Source: Oceanospirillaceae bacterium
GTDB taxonomy: Bacteria > Pseudomonadota > Gammaproteobacteria > Pseudomonadales > Balneatricaceae
DNA: 38,697 nucleotides
Assembly: GCA_024640955.1 (NCBI GenBank)
Contig: JAHEDZ010000026.1
Coordinates: forward strand, 1 to 38,697
Direction of reading: 5' to 3'
A model generated the notes under the pieces. It searched no databases. It was not told the origin of the DNA and worked only from the letters and a program-made list of their open reading frames with translations. Below, one piece after another: positions 20,272-30,836 of the stretch. The position numbers and the translations under genes are program-made. Within the stretch, counting starts at the first letter, position 1. The number at the start of each line of letters is the position of its first letter.

Positions 20272-20730
20272 TTAAGATCTAGACAGGGTCTGAGCGTTAG
20301 TGAACAGTGCACCGCTGTCCGGGCTCTGGCGCAGTTCATTGAGTGCTTTGGGATTACTGAATAGTTCAGCAAGTCCCGCTAGCGTCTGTAGGTGTTCATC
20401 ATTACCGTCGTCGGGGACAATTAACGCGCAAACTAGATCGACGGGTTGGCTGTCGATAGCGTCAAAGTCTATCGGTTGGGTGAGTGTCAGCAAGGCTGCG
20501 GCCGGTTTGTCGGCACCGCTGATGCGACAGTGTGGAATCCCAACTCCCAACCCCAGGCCGGTGCTGCCCAGTCGTTCTCGGTTTAATAGGCCGGTAAAAA
20601 TAGCGTCGGCATCGGTGCCATTAACAGAAGTGGCCAGCATCTCGCTGGCCACCTCTAAGACACGTTTTTTGCTAGTAATATCAGCGCCCTGTTGAGTCGC
20701 CGAACTGGTTAGCAGTTCTCCAAGTTGCAT
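20272..20730 (-). CDS. ptsN: Nitrogen PTS regulatory protein PtsN (EIIA-Ntr)
   Basis: A 152-residue PTS EIIA type-2 domain. The phosphorylated histidine is His67 in LGVGIPHCRI. Dephosphorylated PtsN regulates potassium transport, and other targets, in characterised species; it has no sugar-transport EIIB/EIIC partner here. It follows hpf by 15 bases within the conserved rpoN-hpf-ptsN-rapZ-npr cluster. Confidence 0.96.
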   Translation of the reverse strand: MQLGELLTSSATQQGADITSKKRVLEVASEMLATSVNGTDADAIFTGLLNRERLGSTGLGLGVGIPHCRISGADKPAAALLTLTQPIDFDAIDSQPVDLVCALIVPDDGNDEHLQTLAGLAELFSNPKALNELRQSPDSGALFTNAQTLSRS

Positions 20731-20745
20731 TGTCTTTTACTTCAC

Positions 20746-21036
20746 TTACTTGTGTGATTTCATTTTCTCTTTGTGCTTGATGATCTGGCGGTCGAGCTTG
20801 TCCACCATCGCATCAATCGCGGCATACATATCATCGTGCTCATGTGAGGCGACAACCTGACCACCAGCCAGATGAATATCGGCCTCAGCTTTCTGACCTT
20901 GCTTCTCAACGCTGAGGGTAACCTGAGCACTCTGAATGTTGTCGAAGTGGCGCTCTAGTTTCTCGAATTTGGTACGCACGTATTCGCTCATGCTTTCAGT
21001 CAGCTCTACATGATGTCCGGTGATGTTAATTTGCAT
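20746..21036 (-). CDS. hpf: Short-form ribosome hibernation promoting factor HPF
   Basis: A 96-residue HPF/RaiA-family protein beginning MQINITGHHVELTESM, the typical opening, and lacking the C-terminal dimerisation domain of long HPF. It binds the 30S decoding region in stationary phase and supports 100S dimer formation, usually with RMF. A strong GAGGAG Shine-Dalgarno precedes the ATG at 21036. It lies between rpoN and ptsN, as in many gammaproteobacteria. Confidence 0.95.
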   Translation of the reverse strand: MQINITGHHVELTESMSEYVRTKFEKLERHFDNIQSAQVTLSVEKQGQKAEADIHLAGGQVVASHEHDDMYAAIDAMVDKLDRQIIKHKEKMKSHK

Positions 21037-21054
21037 ATGACTTCTCCTCGTACC

Positions 21055-21080
21055 GGGCGGAATAGGGTGGAGGCCCGCCC
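21055..21080 (-). other. Hairpin in the rpoN-hpf gap
   Basis: GGGCGG (21055-21060) can pair with CCGCCC (21075-21080) around a 14-base loop, shortly before the hpf Shine-Dalgarno on the minus strand. There is no T-run after it, so termination is unlikely; it may be a processing or stability element separating rpoN from hpf expression. Confidence 0.35.
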
Positions 21081-21109
21081 TGCCTCAATAAAACTTGCTC
21101 GTTAAAAAC

Positions 21110-22666
21110 TCAAGACACTAGTTGCTTACGTTCGTTTGACGGCGGAATGCACGATACTTCACGATACTTCGCAATTGTACGTCTGGCTACATTGAAACCT
21201 TGATCTTCCAATATTTTGGCGATCTTGCTATCGCTTAGCGGCTTGCGACTATCTTCTTCGTCAACCAGCTTACGGATCAGAGCACGAATCGCTGTCGAGG
21301 AGGCAGAACCACCATCGACTGTATTGATATGGCTGGAGAAAAAATACTTCAGTTCGAAAACGCCGCGTGGTGTGTGCATGTATTTCTGAGTAGTTACACG
21401 CGAAATCGTTGATTCATGCATCTCCACTGCTTCAGCGATGTCATGCAGAACTAGCGGTACCATTCCCTCATCACCGCGTTCTAGGAAGCCGATCTGCTTG
21501 GCAACAATCTGCGAGGCAACCTTCAGCAGGGTTTCGTTTCGGCTCTGTAAGCTCTTCAAGAACCAGCGTGCCTCTTGCAGGTTGTCACGCAGATACTGAT
21601 TTTGCGCGCTGGTATCACCGCGCTTGATCAGATCAGCATACTGTTCGTTGATACGGAGTTCTGGCGACACTTCGCTGTTTAAGCTGACCACCCAATCCCC
21701 TTGTACTTTACGTACCAATACGTCTGGTATGACGTATTCAGCCGCGTTTTCTGTAATTATCGAGCCTGGGCGTGGATTAAGTGTTTGAATTAATTCGATA
21801 ACCGCTTGTAGGCTATCTTCCTTAATCCGCATCCGGCGCATAATTGATTTATAGTCGCGGTTGCCCAAAAGCGCCAGATAATCTCGGCACAATCTCAGAG
21901 CCTCAGGGCGCAGAGGTGTCTCAGGAGAGATCTGTTTCAGCTGGATCGTGAGGCACTCACTCAGTTCACGTGCAGCGACGCCTGGCGGGTCAAACTGCTG
22001 TAGTCGATGGAGTACCGCTTCGACTTCGTCCATCTCAACGTCCATGAACTCTTCGGGGTACTGCTCTTGGCACTGCAGCAAGATATCGCCGCAATCGGTC
22101 GTCAGGTAGCCGTCGCCATCGATCGCATCAATGAACGCTTCAGCAATGAAGCGATCAAGCTCACTCATACGGGTCAGGTTGAGTTGCCAGCTTAGATGAT
22201 CTTGCAGCGTGTCCTGCAGGGTGTCGTTGTCGCCTGGTGTCCAGTCATCGTCGCGCGTTGAGCTGCTGGTTGAGGTGGTTGTCTGGTAAGTGTCATCCCA
22301 TGAGCTATCCGTCGCTAGCTCATCAGGTATGCCCTCATTCCAGTCGCTATCGGTCTGGCTGGAATCAGGCTGATCGTCCCAGTCACTGCTGCTCAGCTCG
22401 CTCTCTGCAATGGAGCCGCTGTCATCATTTGCTTGCGCACTGACTTCGACTGAGTCATCGCTGTTGGTTGAGTTCGCCTCTGTTGAGCTTGCAGGTGCGT
22501 CGTTTTCATCCTCTTCTGCTACTTCAAGCAGTGGGTTGGACTCCAACGCACTCTGTATTTCAGTCTGAAGTTCGAGTGTGGAAAGCTGCAGCAGGCGAAT
22601 GGCTTGCTGAAGCTGAGGTGTCATTGTTAACGACTGACCGATTTTTAGCTGCAGAGACTGTTTCAT
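21110..22666 (-). CDS. rpoN: RNA polymerase sigma-54 factor
   Basis: A 518-residue sigma-54. Region I is the Gln/Leu-rich activator-responsive segment (about 1-50). It is followed by an unusually acidic, Ser/Asp-rich region II (about 51-148), then the core-binding domain, and a C-terminal DNA-binding domain ending in the RpoN box [10 protein letters not shown] (494-503), which reads the -24 promoter element. It needs AAA+ activators. The gene is 35 bases after lptB; ptsN and rapZ downstream are the usual partners. Confidence 0.97.
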   Translation of the reverse strand: MKQSLQLKIGQSLTMTPQLQQAIRLLQLSTLELQTEIQSALESNPLLEVAEEDENDAPASSTEANSTNSDDSVEVSAQANDDSGSIAESELSSSDWDDQPDSSQTDSDWNEGIPDELATDSSWDDTYQTTTSTSSSTRDDDWTPGDNDTLQDTLQDHLSWQLNLTRMSELDRFIAEAFIDAIDGDGYLTTDCGDILLQCQEQYPEEFMDVEMDEVEAVLHRLQQFDPPGVAARELSECLTIQLKQISPETPLRPEALRLCRDYLALLGNRDYKSIMRRMRIKEDSLQAVIELIQTLNPRPGSIITENAAEYVIPDVLVRKVQGDWVVSLNSEVSPELRINEQYADLIKRGDTSAQNQYLRDNLQEARWFLKSLQSRNETLLKVASQIVAKQIGFLERGDEGMVPLVLHDIAEAVEMHESTISRVTTQKYMHTPRGVFELKYFFSSHINTVDGGSASSTAIRALIRKLVDEEDSRKPLSDSKIAKILEDQGFNVARRTIAKYREVSCIPPSNERKQLVS

Positions 22667-22701
22667 AGTTTTTTATTCAAGTATTCGAGCCTGTGACAGA
22701 G

Positions 22702-23427
22702 TCACAACCTAAACTCGTCCCCTAAGTATGCCTGACGCACTTGTGGATTGGCTAATATCGCCTCAGCGTTACCCTCAGCAAGGATGCGCCCTTCACTTAC
22801 AATATAGGCGCGTTCGCAGATGTCGAGGGTCTCGCGCACGTTATGGTCGGTAATTAGTACGCCAATACCGCGATCTTTCAGGTGACGAATTGTCTGTTTG
22901 ATGTCGCTGACTGAGATTGGATCGACTCCGGCGAAAGGCTCGTCGAGCAGTATAAATTTAGGATCGTTGGCCAGAGCGCGGGCAATCTCTACGCGCCGGC
23001 GTTCACCTCCTGAGAGCACCATCCCTTTGGAGTCTCGAATATGAGTGATATGAAACTCTTCAAGTAGCGCCTGAGCCTTATCCTCACGCTGTGCCTGAGT
23101 TAGATCTTTGCGCGTCTCTAAAATGGCCATCAGGTTGTCATAGACGCTAAGTTTGCGGAATACAGAGGCCTCTTGCGGAAGATAGCCAACACCGAGGCGG
23201 GCGCGTTCGTGTATCGGCAGGCGCGTGATATCGTCCTGTTGAAGTCGGATGGCGCCTCGATCAGCGGCAATCAACCCGACGATCATGTAGAAACAAGTCG
23301 TTTTGCCGGCTCCGTTGGGGCCGAGCAGACCGATAATTTCGCCTTGCTCAACGCTCAAAGAGACATCTTTGATTACTTCGCGACCGCGGTAGGCTTTGGC
23401 TAGAGAGTTGGCTTCGAGTCTGATCAT
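22702..23427 (-). CDS. lptB: LPS export ABC transporter ATPase LptB
   Basis: A 241-residue ABC ATPase with Walker [10 protein letters not shown] (36-44), signature LSGGE (138-142) and Walker B ending LLDEP (160-164) followed by FAGVDP, the LptB wording. With LptF and LptG (not in this window) it extracts LPS from the inner membrane and drives it along LptC-LptA-LptD. The ATG overlaps the lptA stop by 4 bases (ATGA). Confidence 0.97.
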   Translation of the reverse strand: MIRLEANSLAKAYRGREVIKDVSLSVEQGEIIGLLGPNGAGKTTCFYMIVGLIAADRGAIRLQQDDITRLPIHERARLGVGYLPQEASVFRKLSVYDNLMAILETRKDLTQAQREDKAQALLEEFHITHIRDSKGMVLSGGERRRVEIARALANDPKFILLDEPFAGVDPISVSDIKQTIRHLKDRGIGVLITDHNVRETLDICERAYIVSEGRILAEGNAEAILANPQVRQAYLGDEFRL

Positions 23428-23939
23428 GAACCCGAATCACTGCGCGGCTGAATGACCATGCGTACGCGCTTATCGGATTTGCTATCACTGAAAGCGTCTA
23501 CCAGAGCTTTTTCCATATCGTAATTGATACGTGCTCCAGTGAACTCATCACCTGCCTGCGTCACCTTGGCATCACCCAAGATCTTCAGTAGCTGAGTGCC
23601 GACTCCGTAATCGAGCTTGTCACCTGTGGCCACGGTCACTGCTTGCTCCTCAGAGGGTTGCTGCTCGAAGTAGGCTGGGGTCCCGTCTGAGATAATCTGA
23701 TCCACATTGCCTTCGGCATCGCGACGCAATTCAACGCGGTCACCTCGAAGAATCATACTGCCCTGGGTGATATCGACACTGCCGGTATAGACCGTGATAC
23801 CTGTGTTGTCGTCGATACTAGCGCGATCGGCGGCGACGTAGATCGGTTGATCACGGTCGCTCTCTAGCGCGCAACTGCTGGCGCTCGTGAAGCCGATCAG
23901 AGCGGCTGCAAAAAATTTAACGGTTTTCAGTTGCAACAT
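23424..23939 (-). CDS. lptA: LPS transport periplasmic bridge protein LptA
   Basis: A 171-residue OstA/LptA-like protein with an N-terminal signal sequence (about 1-23, ending near SASSCA) followed by a beta-jellyroll with the typical pattern of short strands ([20 protein letters not shown]). It polymerises head-to-tail into the periplasmic bridge carrying LPS. The ATG at 23939 lies inside the lptC end (23-base overlap) with an AAGGGG ribosome-binding site in the lptC coding sequence. Confidence 0.94.
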   Translation of the reverse strand: MLQLKTVKFFAAALIGFTSASSCALESDRDQPIYVAADRASIDDNTGITVYTGSVDITQGSMILRGDRVELRRDAEGNVDQIISDGTPAYFEQQPSEEQAVTVATGDKLDYGVGTQLLKILGDAKVTQAGDEFTGARINYDMEKALVDAFSDSKSDKRVRMVIQPRSDSGS

Positions 23940-24495
23940 AGTTGCCCCTTACTGTTGATAACAGTTCCATGCGATTCTCTGCGGTATAGAACTCCATACC
24001 GATCGCCCGTGTCTCACCCGAGCTGCTAGTGATTTCAACCTCTTCGTCGGTGACCGCCAGCTCGCTATCTGGGAAATAGGTCAGGCTTGGCGTGAACATT
24101 GCTACGGCCTGATCTGTCTCTGGATTATGGTGAAGCTCAACCTGTTCCGCAAGGTCTAGGCGGCTGTTATCGTCCTGATAGATTGCCCGCATGGCGCTTA
24201 ATGTGTGCGTCACCTCTTGAGATGGCTTGAAGCCGACAGAGTAGGGGCGGATCAGTTCACTCTCGCGCCGCCCCTCGTAATGGGTGATTGTCTCAGCATC
24301 AGTGACAGAGCTGCGCTTGCCGTTCACGTCGTAGCGAGTGAGCAGCCCTTCGTTTACGAACCAGTCGATGCGTTGGTCGCTATCTAAATAGGTCTGTTGG
24401 ACGTCAGCCCCCCGAAAACCAAACTGCCAGACGAGTAGCGATGCGAGGACTAGTATAGAGGCGACAATTAGCCGCAGACGGTTAGCTGAGATCAA
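23917..24495 (-). CDS. lptC: LPS export system protein LptC
   Basis: A 192-residue bitopic protein: one N-terminal membrane helix (about 7-25) and a periplasmic LptC jellyroll. It accepts LPS from LptB2FG and passes it to LptA. The start is a TTG at 24495 that overlaps the kdsC TGA by 4 bases (TTGA), with GGAGCG about 8 bases upstream. No other start is possible without removing the membrane anchor. Confidence 0.92.
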   Translation of the reverse strand: MISANRLRLIVASILVLASLLVWQFGFRGADVQQTYLDSDQRIDWFVNEGLLTRYDVNGKRSSVTDAETITHYEGRRESELIRPYSVGFKPSQEVTHTLSAMRAIYQDDNSRLDLAEQVELHHNPETDQAVAMFTPSLTYFPDSELAVTDEEVEITSSSGETRAIGMEFYTAENRMELLSTVRGNYVATENR

Positions 24496-25022
24496 AGATA
24501 GCGCTCCAGAGCTACATCAAGCTTACCTTGAGCCGAGAGGATAAGATCACAGAGCTCACGCACGGCACCCATTCCTCCGGGTGTTCCGCTGACCCAGTCC
24601 GCATGCTGACGTACCAACCAATAGCCGTTTGGTACCGTTGCACCAAACTGACTGGCTCGAATGGCGCTGAGATCGGGAAGGTCATCACCGATGTAAGCGG
24701 TATTAGCGGCCGTATAACCGGTACGCTCCCAGAGCTCCTGCAGCGCGATTAATTTATCTTCACGGCCCTGCTGGGTGTAGTTTATCCCGAGGCTCTCAGC
24801 GCGTAGTTTCACTTGCGGTGAACTGCGGCCGGTAATTATCGCGGTCTCTACACCGTTCTGCATGAGCAGCTTAAGGCCCAATCCATCAAGAATGCTGAAG
24901 GTTTTTACCTCGGTGCCGTCTGCCAGAAAACTCAGCGTGCCATTGGTTAGGATGCCGTCGACATCCATTACGAGGAGTTTGATCGGCTCGAGTTTGGCCT
25001 TTAGCTCGATGCTAATATCCAT
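24492..25022 (-). CDS. kdsC: 3-deoxy-D-manno-octulosonate 8-phosphate phosphatase KdsC
   Basis: A 176-residue HAD-superfamily phosphatase of the small tetrameric type without a cap domain. The nucleophile motif is MDVDGILTNG with Asp20 and Asp22; the TGRSS and later GDDLPDL motifs complete the active site. It releases phosphate from Kdo-8-phosphate to give Kdo for LPS. I use the ATG at 25022, which overlaps the kdsD stop in a TGATG junction; an in-frame TTG one codon earlier is less likely. Confidence 0.95.
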   Translation of the reverse strand: MDISIELKAKLEPIKLLVMDVDGILTNGTLSFLADGTEVKTFSILDGLGLKLLMQNGVETAIITGRSSPQVKLRAESLGINYTQQGREDKLIALQELWERTGYTAANTAYIGDDLPDLSAIRASQFGATVPNGYWLVRQHADWVSGTPGGMGAVRELCDLILSAQGKLDVALERYL

Positions 25023-26002
25023 CAAATCACTCCCGCTGCAAGCATGTCGTGCATATTGAGCGCGCCCACCAGTTGGCCAGTTTCAGATACTACTACCAAT
25101 GCGTTAATCTTGCGGTCCTGCATAATCTGCAACGCTTCTGCTGCAAGTATATCCTTAGTCACCGTGGTGAAGTTGCGGGTCATCACGGCCTTGATATTTG
25201 TGCTGCTCAGGTCAACACCCTGGTCTATCGCTCGGCGAAGGTCACCATCAGTAAAGATGCCGACAACCTGATCGGAGTCGATTACAGTTGTCATACCCAA
25301 GCGCTTGCGAGTCACTTCGAGCAGTGCTCTGGGTACTAGCTCTGTTGGCGCAACCCGAGGGATCTCTTCCCCTTGATGCATTAGATCGCTCACTTTGAGA
25401 AGCAGTCTGCGGCCTAGTGCACCGCCAGGATGCGAGAAAGCGAAGTCCTCGGCACTAAATCCGCGCGCCTCCAGTAGAGCTGTCGCTAGAGCATCACCGA
25501 TAACTAGCTGCGCTGTTGTACTTGAGGTTGGGGCAAGATTGAGAGGGCAGGCCTCGCGCTCTATCGGTATATGCAGAACGACATCGGCCGCCTGAGCCAG
25601 TGGTGAGTTATCACGGGCCGTGATTGCGATTAGCTCAACGCCTTTGCGTTTGAGCAGCGGCAGAATTGCAACCACTTCGGCAGAGCCTCCTGAGTTGGAG
25701 AGCGCTATAACGACATCGTCGGGTGTAAACATCCCTAGATCACCGTGACTCGCTTCACCCGGGTGGACAAAGAAGGAGGGCGAACCGGTACTGGCGAGGG
25801 TTGCGGCAATTTTGGCGCCGATATGGCCCGATTTTCCCATGCCGGTCACTACCACACGACCTTTGCAGTTGAGCATCAGCTCACACGCCTGCGCGAAGGG
25901 CTCGCCGAGCGTGTCGTGCAGGTCGTTGATCGCTTGGCGCTCCAAGTCGATGGTGCGCTTTCCGGCGCTGACGAAATCAAACGGGATGTTCGGACTATTC
26001 AT
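25022..26002 (-). CDS. kdsD: D-arabinose 5-phosphate isomerase KdsD
   Basis: A 326-residue KpsF/GutQ-family protein: a SIS sugar-isomerase domain (about 25-190, with GMGKSGHIGAK and HPGEASHGDLGM) followed by two CBS domains (about 205-326). It interconverts ribulose 5-phosphate and arabinose 5-phosphate, the first step to Kdo. The open frame continues upstream to an ATG at 26110; I choose the ATG at 26002 because it gives the normal family length, and the extra 36 residues have no family resemblance. It heads the kds-lpt operon and is divergent from mlaF. Confidence 0.94.
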   Translation of the reverse strand: MNSPNIPFDFVSAGKRTIDLERQAINDLHDTLGEPFAQACELMLNCKGRVVVTGMGKSGHIGAKIAATLASTGSPSFFVHPGEASHGDLGMFTPDDVVIALSNSGGSAEVVAILPLLKRKGVELIAITARDNSPLAQAADVVLHIPIEREACPLNLAPTSSTTAQLVIGDALATALLEARGFSAEDFAFSHPGGALGRRLLLKVSDLMHQGEEIPRVAPTELVPRALLEVTRKRLGMTTVIDSDQVVGIFTDGDLRRAIDQGVDLSSTNIKAVMTRNFTTVTKDILAAEALQIMQDRKINALVVVSETGQLVGALNMHDMLAAGVI

Positions 26003-26081
26003 AGAAGCTGCGCTATACTCGTCGAATCTTAAGTTATTGTTAATCCGACTGATCCTAAGATCGCGACTTAACCTAACAGAG

Positions 26082-26110
26082 TTGGATCGGATATCCGTTA
26101 GTGTATCCAA
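26082..26110. other. Nested palindromes in the kdsD-mlaF divergent region
   Basis: The 223-base gap between the two starts contains a perfect 10-base palindrome (CGGATATCCG, 26088-26097), flanked by the inverted arms TTGGAT (26082-26087) and ATCCAA (26105-26110). Such a structure between two divergent envelope operons could be an operator or a transcribed hairpin. I see no convincing -35/-10 pairs in the gap for either direction. Confidence 0.35.
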
Positions 26111-26225
26111 TCTCCAGCTCAGTGTCTCATCTCACTACCTTCTCTTTACCCCGCCACTGAGTGTGAGGGGGAGAGTAAGGATTTGGAGTTGAACAGCCTA
26201 GCGAAGTGGAATTGTATTGAGCCAA

Positions 26226-27041
26226 ATGAGCAACACTGACTCACAAACTCATATTGAGGTGCGTAACCTCATCTTCAGCCGCTCAGGTCGCCCGATTTTT
26301 CGCGACCTGAGTCTGAGCGTCGAGCGCGGAAAAATTACCGCCATTATGGGCCCATCTGGTACTGGTAAAACGACGTTGCTCAAACTCATCGGCGGTCAAT
26401 TGCAACCCGAATCCGGGCAGATTATTGTCGATGACTTGGACGTCCACAAACTCAACCGCAAATGGCTATTTCATCTTCGTGCCCGGATGGGCATGCTGTT
26501 TCAGAGTGGTGCGCTCTTCACCGATATGTCAGTGTTCGAGAATGTGGCGTTTCCGCTGAGAGTGCATACTGACCTGGATGATGAGTTGGTGCGGGATTTA
26601 GTGCTGATGAAGCTCAATGCCGTCGGTTTGCGCGGTGCCGCTGAACTGATGCCGAGCGAACTCTCTGGGGGTATGGCTCGCCGAGCGGCGCTTGCACGAG
26701 CTATCGCACTCGACCCTGATATCCTAATGTATGACGAGCCGTTTGCCGGCCAAGATCCGATAGCAATGGGCGTACTTATCAAGCTGATTCGTCAGCTCAA
26801 CCAGGCGCTCGGACACACGAGTATCATTGTCTCACATGATATAAATGAGACCCTCTCTATTGCGGATTACGTCTATCTGATTGCGGATGGTACTTTGCTG
26901 GCGCAGGGCACGCCTGACGAGTTAGTCAATCAACAGGACCCGCAAGTGCGTCAGTTCTTGCATGGAGAGGCGGATGGCCCGGTGCCCTTCCACTTCCCCG
27001 CGCCAGATCTCGCTGAGCAACTACTGAGAGGTGGTCAATGA
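26226..27041 (+). CDS. mlaF: Phospholipid ABC transporter ATP-binding protein MlaF
   Basis: A 271-residue ABC ATPase with Walker [10 protein letters not shown] (42-50), signature [15 protein letters not shown] and Walker [12 protein letters not shown], which is the MlaF wording. It powers MlaE-driven phospholipid movement between membranes. I choose the ATG at 26226; a TTG at 26217 three codons upstream has a slightly better ribosome-site distance and cannot be excluded. It ends in a 4-base overlap (ATGA) with mlaE. Confidence 0.94.
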   Translation: MSNTDSQTHIEVRNLIFSRSGRPIFRDLSLSVERGKITAIMGPSGTGKTTLLKLIGGQLQPESGQIIVDDLDVHKLNRKWLFHLRARMGMLFQSGALFTDMSVFENVAFPLRVHTDLDDELVRDLVLMKLNAVGLRGAAELMPSELSGGMARRAALARAIALDPDILMYDEPFAGQDPIAMGVLIKLIRQLNQALGHTSIIVSHDINETLSIADYVYLIADGTLLAQGTPDELVNQQDPQVRQFLHGEADGPVPFHFPAPDLAEQLLRGGQ

Positions 27042-27820
27042 TTGATCAACTTCAGCGTATTGGACGCGGCGCACTCGATCGCCTAGCAGCGACCGGTCGC
27101 TCGGGTCAGATGCTACTGCAGTCGCTCTTCGTCCCACCAGCCCCCAAAGAGATGCTACCGCTGCTGATTAAACAGCTGCACTTCGTGGGTGTGCTCTCGT
27201 TGGTGATTATTCTGGTGTCGGGCCTGTTTATCGGCATGGTGCTGGGGCTGCAGGGTTACACAATCTTAGTCGACTATGGCTCGGAGCAGGCGGTTGGCCA
27301 GATGGTGGCCTTGTCACTCGTGCGTGAGTTGGCACCGGTTGTCACGGCACTTTTATTTGCTGGACGAGCAGGCTCCGCGGTAACGGCTGAGATTGGTCTG
27401 ATGAAAGCAACTGAGCAGCTCGCCAGTTACGAGATGATTGGCGTCGATCCGATGCGTCGCATTATTGCGCCGCGTCTCTGGGCCGGGTTTATCAGTTTGC
27501 CGATTTTGACGATGATCTTCGCCGTCGTGGGTATCTGGGGCGGTTCGCTCGTTGCCGTAGATTGGTTGGGGATCTACTCAGGATCTTTCTGGGCCAACAT
27601 GCAGGCTTCGGTGGATTTCTCGACTGATGTGCTCAATGGCATAGTTAAATCTCTGGTGTTTGGTTTTGTTGTTATCTGGATTTCAGTCTTCCAGGGCTAT
27701 GACGCCATACCGACCTCAGAGGGTATAAGCAAAGCGACCACGCGAACCGTGGTCTACTCGTCCCTGGCCGTGCTTGGCCTGGACTTTATTTTGACAGCAA
27801 TGATGTTTGGAGAGATCTAG
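27038..27820 (+). CDS. mlaE: Phospholipid ABC transporter permease MlaE
   Basis: A 260-residue membrane permease with five to six hydrophobic segments. The family signature [24 protein letters not shown] and the following [17 protein letters not shown] are clear. It forms the membrane core of the MlaFEDB complex. It is translationally coupled to mlaF, and mlaD starts right after its TAG. Confidence 0.96.
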   Translation: MIDQLQRIGRGALDRLAATGRSGQMLLQSLFVPPAPKEMLPLLIKQLHFVGVLSLVIILVSGLFIGMVLGLQGYTILVDYGSEQAVGQMVALSLVRELAPVVTALLFAGRAGSAVTAEIGLMKATEQLASYEMIGVDPMRRIIAPRLWAGFISLPILTMIFAVVGIWGGSLVAVDWLGIYSGSFWANMQASVDFSTDVLNGIVKSLVFGFVVIWISVFQGYDAIPTSEGISKATTRTVVYSSLAVLGLDFILTAMMFGEI

Positions 27821-28279
27821 ATGCAGATGCGGACCCTAGAGATTGGCGTCGGTGCACTGATTCTGGCTGGTGTGATTAGCCTGGTGACCCTAGCGATCAA
27901 TGTAAGCGGGCTAAGCCTGACGGATCGCGCCGGTGGTTACACAATCTACGCACGCTTTGAGAATATTGGTGGGCTGACCGAGCGGGCAAAGGTGTCACTG
28001 TCGGGTGTACAGATCGGCGAGGTCAGTGCGATACGTATAGACTCTCGTATGCTAATGGCTGATGTAGAGATGCGGATCTTCAGCGAGGTTGATTATCTGA
28101 GTATTGATAGCTCTGCGCAAATCCTTACAGCTGGTCTCTTGGGGGAGAAATATATTGGTATTACCCCTGGCTTCGAGGAGGAAACTTTGAAAGAAGGTTC
28201 TAGAATTGAAGATACCCAGTCAGCTTTGGTGCTTGAGGAGTTGATCGGCAAATTCCTGTTTAATAAGGTGAGTGAATAA
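27821..28279 (+). CDS. mlaD: MCE-domain phospholipid-binding subunit MlaD
   Basis: A 152-residue protein with an N-terminal membrane helix (about 6-28) and a single MCE domain (about 38-118, with YARFENIGGLTERAKVSLSG and the GLLGEKYIGITPG end). MlaD hexamers form the periplasmic lipid channel over MlaE. Its TAA stop overlaps the mlaC ATG (TAATG). Confidence 0.95.
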   Translation: MQMRTLEIGVGALILAGVISLVTLAINVSGLSLTDRAGGYTIYARFENIGGLTERAKVSLSGVQIGEVSAIRIDSRMLMADVEMRIFSEVDYLSIDSSAQILTAGLLGEKYIGITPGFEEETLKEGSRIEDTQSALVLEELIGKFLFNKVSE

Positions 28280-28917
28280 TGAAGAGATCAGTGCTGAGTC
28301 CTTTTTTTGGTCTCTCGCTGCTACTTGCAGCTTTCGTAGCCCCGCTAGCACAGGCAAACTGGGAAAGTGCGAGCCAATCGATGGAGAAGGTGACGGATCA
28401 GATGTTGGTTCTGGTTGCCGATGAAGAGCTGCGCAAACCTGAAAATATCCAGCCACTGATGCAGGGGGTTGATGAGATTTTGGGTGAGCAAGTGGATTAC
28501 GACTACATCGGCAAATCGGTGATGGGTAAGTATGTACGGCGCGCTTCAGACGAAGAAGTGAGTCGATTCTCTGGCGTTTTTAAAGATACGATCCTGCGCA
28601 CTTTTGCCAAAGCGGTATCGGGCTTCGATTTTAAAGGGTACGAAACACTGCCTCCGGCCGCAGAAAGTCCTGATCCAGATAAGCAGATCGTAAGTGTGAG
28701 TCTTTTGGCTAACAATGGTCAGACCTACTCGCTAGTCTTTTATGTGGTGCGCGATGGGGACAATTGGAAACTGGTTAACGTGTTGATTGATGGCATCAAC
28801 TTGCGTGTCACTTTCCGTAATCAGTTCGCCAACTTGATGGAGAAATACTCAAAGGTGGGGTCTGCAATCGAGCACTGGGAAGAGGCGATGAGCAACGTTG
28901 CTGAGGGCGGTGCGTGA
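28279..28917 (+). CDS. mlaC: Periplasmic phospholipid carrier MlaC
   Basis: A 212-residue MlaC/Ttg2D-family protein with a signal peptide (about 1-26, cleavage after AQA) and the family segments GKYVRRASDEEVSRFSGVF and WKLVNVLIDGINL. It shuttles phospholipid between the inner-membrane MlaFEDB and the outer-membrane MlaA complex, which is not in this window. Confidence 0.95.
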   Translation: MKRSVLSPFFGLSLLLAAFVAPLAQANWESASQSMEKVTDQMLVLVADEELRKPENIQPLMQGVDEILGEQVDYDYIGKSVMGKYVRRASDEEVSRFSGVFKDTILRTFAKAVSGFDFKGYETLPPAAESPDPDKQIVSVSLLANNGQTYSLVFYVVRDGDNWKLVNVLIDGINLRVTFRNQFANLMEKYSKVGSAIEHWEEAMSNVAEGGA

Positions 28918-29177
28918 TACACAGAGTCGAGGGTGAGTTAACCCGTGATACTTGTACTCATCAGATTGATCTTGCTCATATAGCCATAGAGCGTGGCGTC
29001 CGAGATATTGACCTGTCGGACGTTGAGAGAGTCGATAGCACTGCGCTAGCCTACTGGATGTCTCTGCAGCGCTGGAGTCGGGCTCGAGATATCGAGTTAA
29101 GTTGGAGTGGTTTACCGCAACAGATGCTCAGTATCGCTCAACTTGTTGGTGTTGATGAGTTGATAGGGGCTAGTTAA
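28914..29177 (+). CDS. mlaB: STAS-domain subunit MlaB
   Basis: An 87-residue STAS-domain protein with the typical core DLSDVERVDSTALAYW around the conserved DSxG/A-like site. In E. coli MlaB binds MlaF and is required for complex stability. The GTG start overlaps the mlaC stop by 4 bases. It is the final gene of mlaFEDCB, followed by a strong terminator. Confidence 0.92.
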   Translation: MIHRVEGELTRDTCTHQIDLAHIAIERGVRDIDLSDVERVDSTALAYWMSLQRWSRARDIELSWSGLPQQMLSIAQLVGVDELIGAS

Positions 29178-29206
29178 GCCGATAAACAGCGAGGTTGAGG
29201 ATATTA

Positions 29207-29240
29207 GGGCCCTGTTTGGATCGCCAACAGGGCCCTTTTT
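29207..29240 (+). terminator. Intrinsic terminator of the mla operon
   Basis: A perfect 10-base-pair stem (GGGCCCTGTT at 29207-29216, AACAGGGCCC at 29226-29235, 9-base loop) is followed by five T (29236-29240). It starts 30 bases past the mlaB stop. This is the strongest terminator in the window. Confidence 0.92.
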
Positions 29241-29297
29241 CGTTATCATACGCGCCCAAATTTAAACCCTTTTTGCTTAGAACGCCGGAGAGATGCG

Positions 29298-29540
29298 ATG
29301 CACGCCGATGAGGTTAAACAGCTAGTAGAGAGTCAGTTAGAAGGCAGCACAGTAATCACAGCCGGTGAAGGCTGTGATTTTCAGGTAACTGTAGTCTCGG
29401 AGCAGTTCAGTGGAATGAGCCCGGTCAAGAAACAGCAGGCCGTTTACGCTTGTTTAACCGAGCAGATCGCCTCAGGTGCGATCCACGCTGTCTCGATCAA
29501 AACACTGACACCCGAACAGTGGCAAGCTCAGCAGGGCTAA
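29298..29540 (+). CDS. ibaG: BolA-family protein IbaG (YrbA)
   Basis: An 80-residue BolA-like protein with the family end pattern IHAVSIKTLTPEQW. BolA-type proteins bind monothiol glutaredoxins and [2Fe-2S] clusters; IbaG is linked to acid stress and iron-sulfur handling. Position between the mla operon and murA is the conserved yrbA location. A GGAGAG site lies upstream of the ATG. It begins a new transcription unit after the mla terminator. Confidence 0.93.
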   Translation: MHADEVKQLVESQLEGSTVITAGEGCDFQVTVVSEQFSGMSPVKKQQAVYACLTEQIASGAIHAVSIKTLTPEQWQAQQG

Positions 29541-30818
<1,278 letters not shown>

Positions 30819-30836
30819 CCAGGATATCCCAGCTTT

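Noticed and set aside
21409-22668. Several open frames antisense to rpoN, with similar shadows opposite gatA, murA, hisD and mgtE
   Set aside because: They are mirror frames of well-identified genes, rich in Ser/Arg/Cys, with no domain resemblance and no ribosome sites.
26155-26177. CCCC...GGGG hairpin upstream of mlaF as a terminator
   Set aside because: The stem is only four pairs with a long loop and no T-run in either direction.
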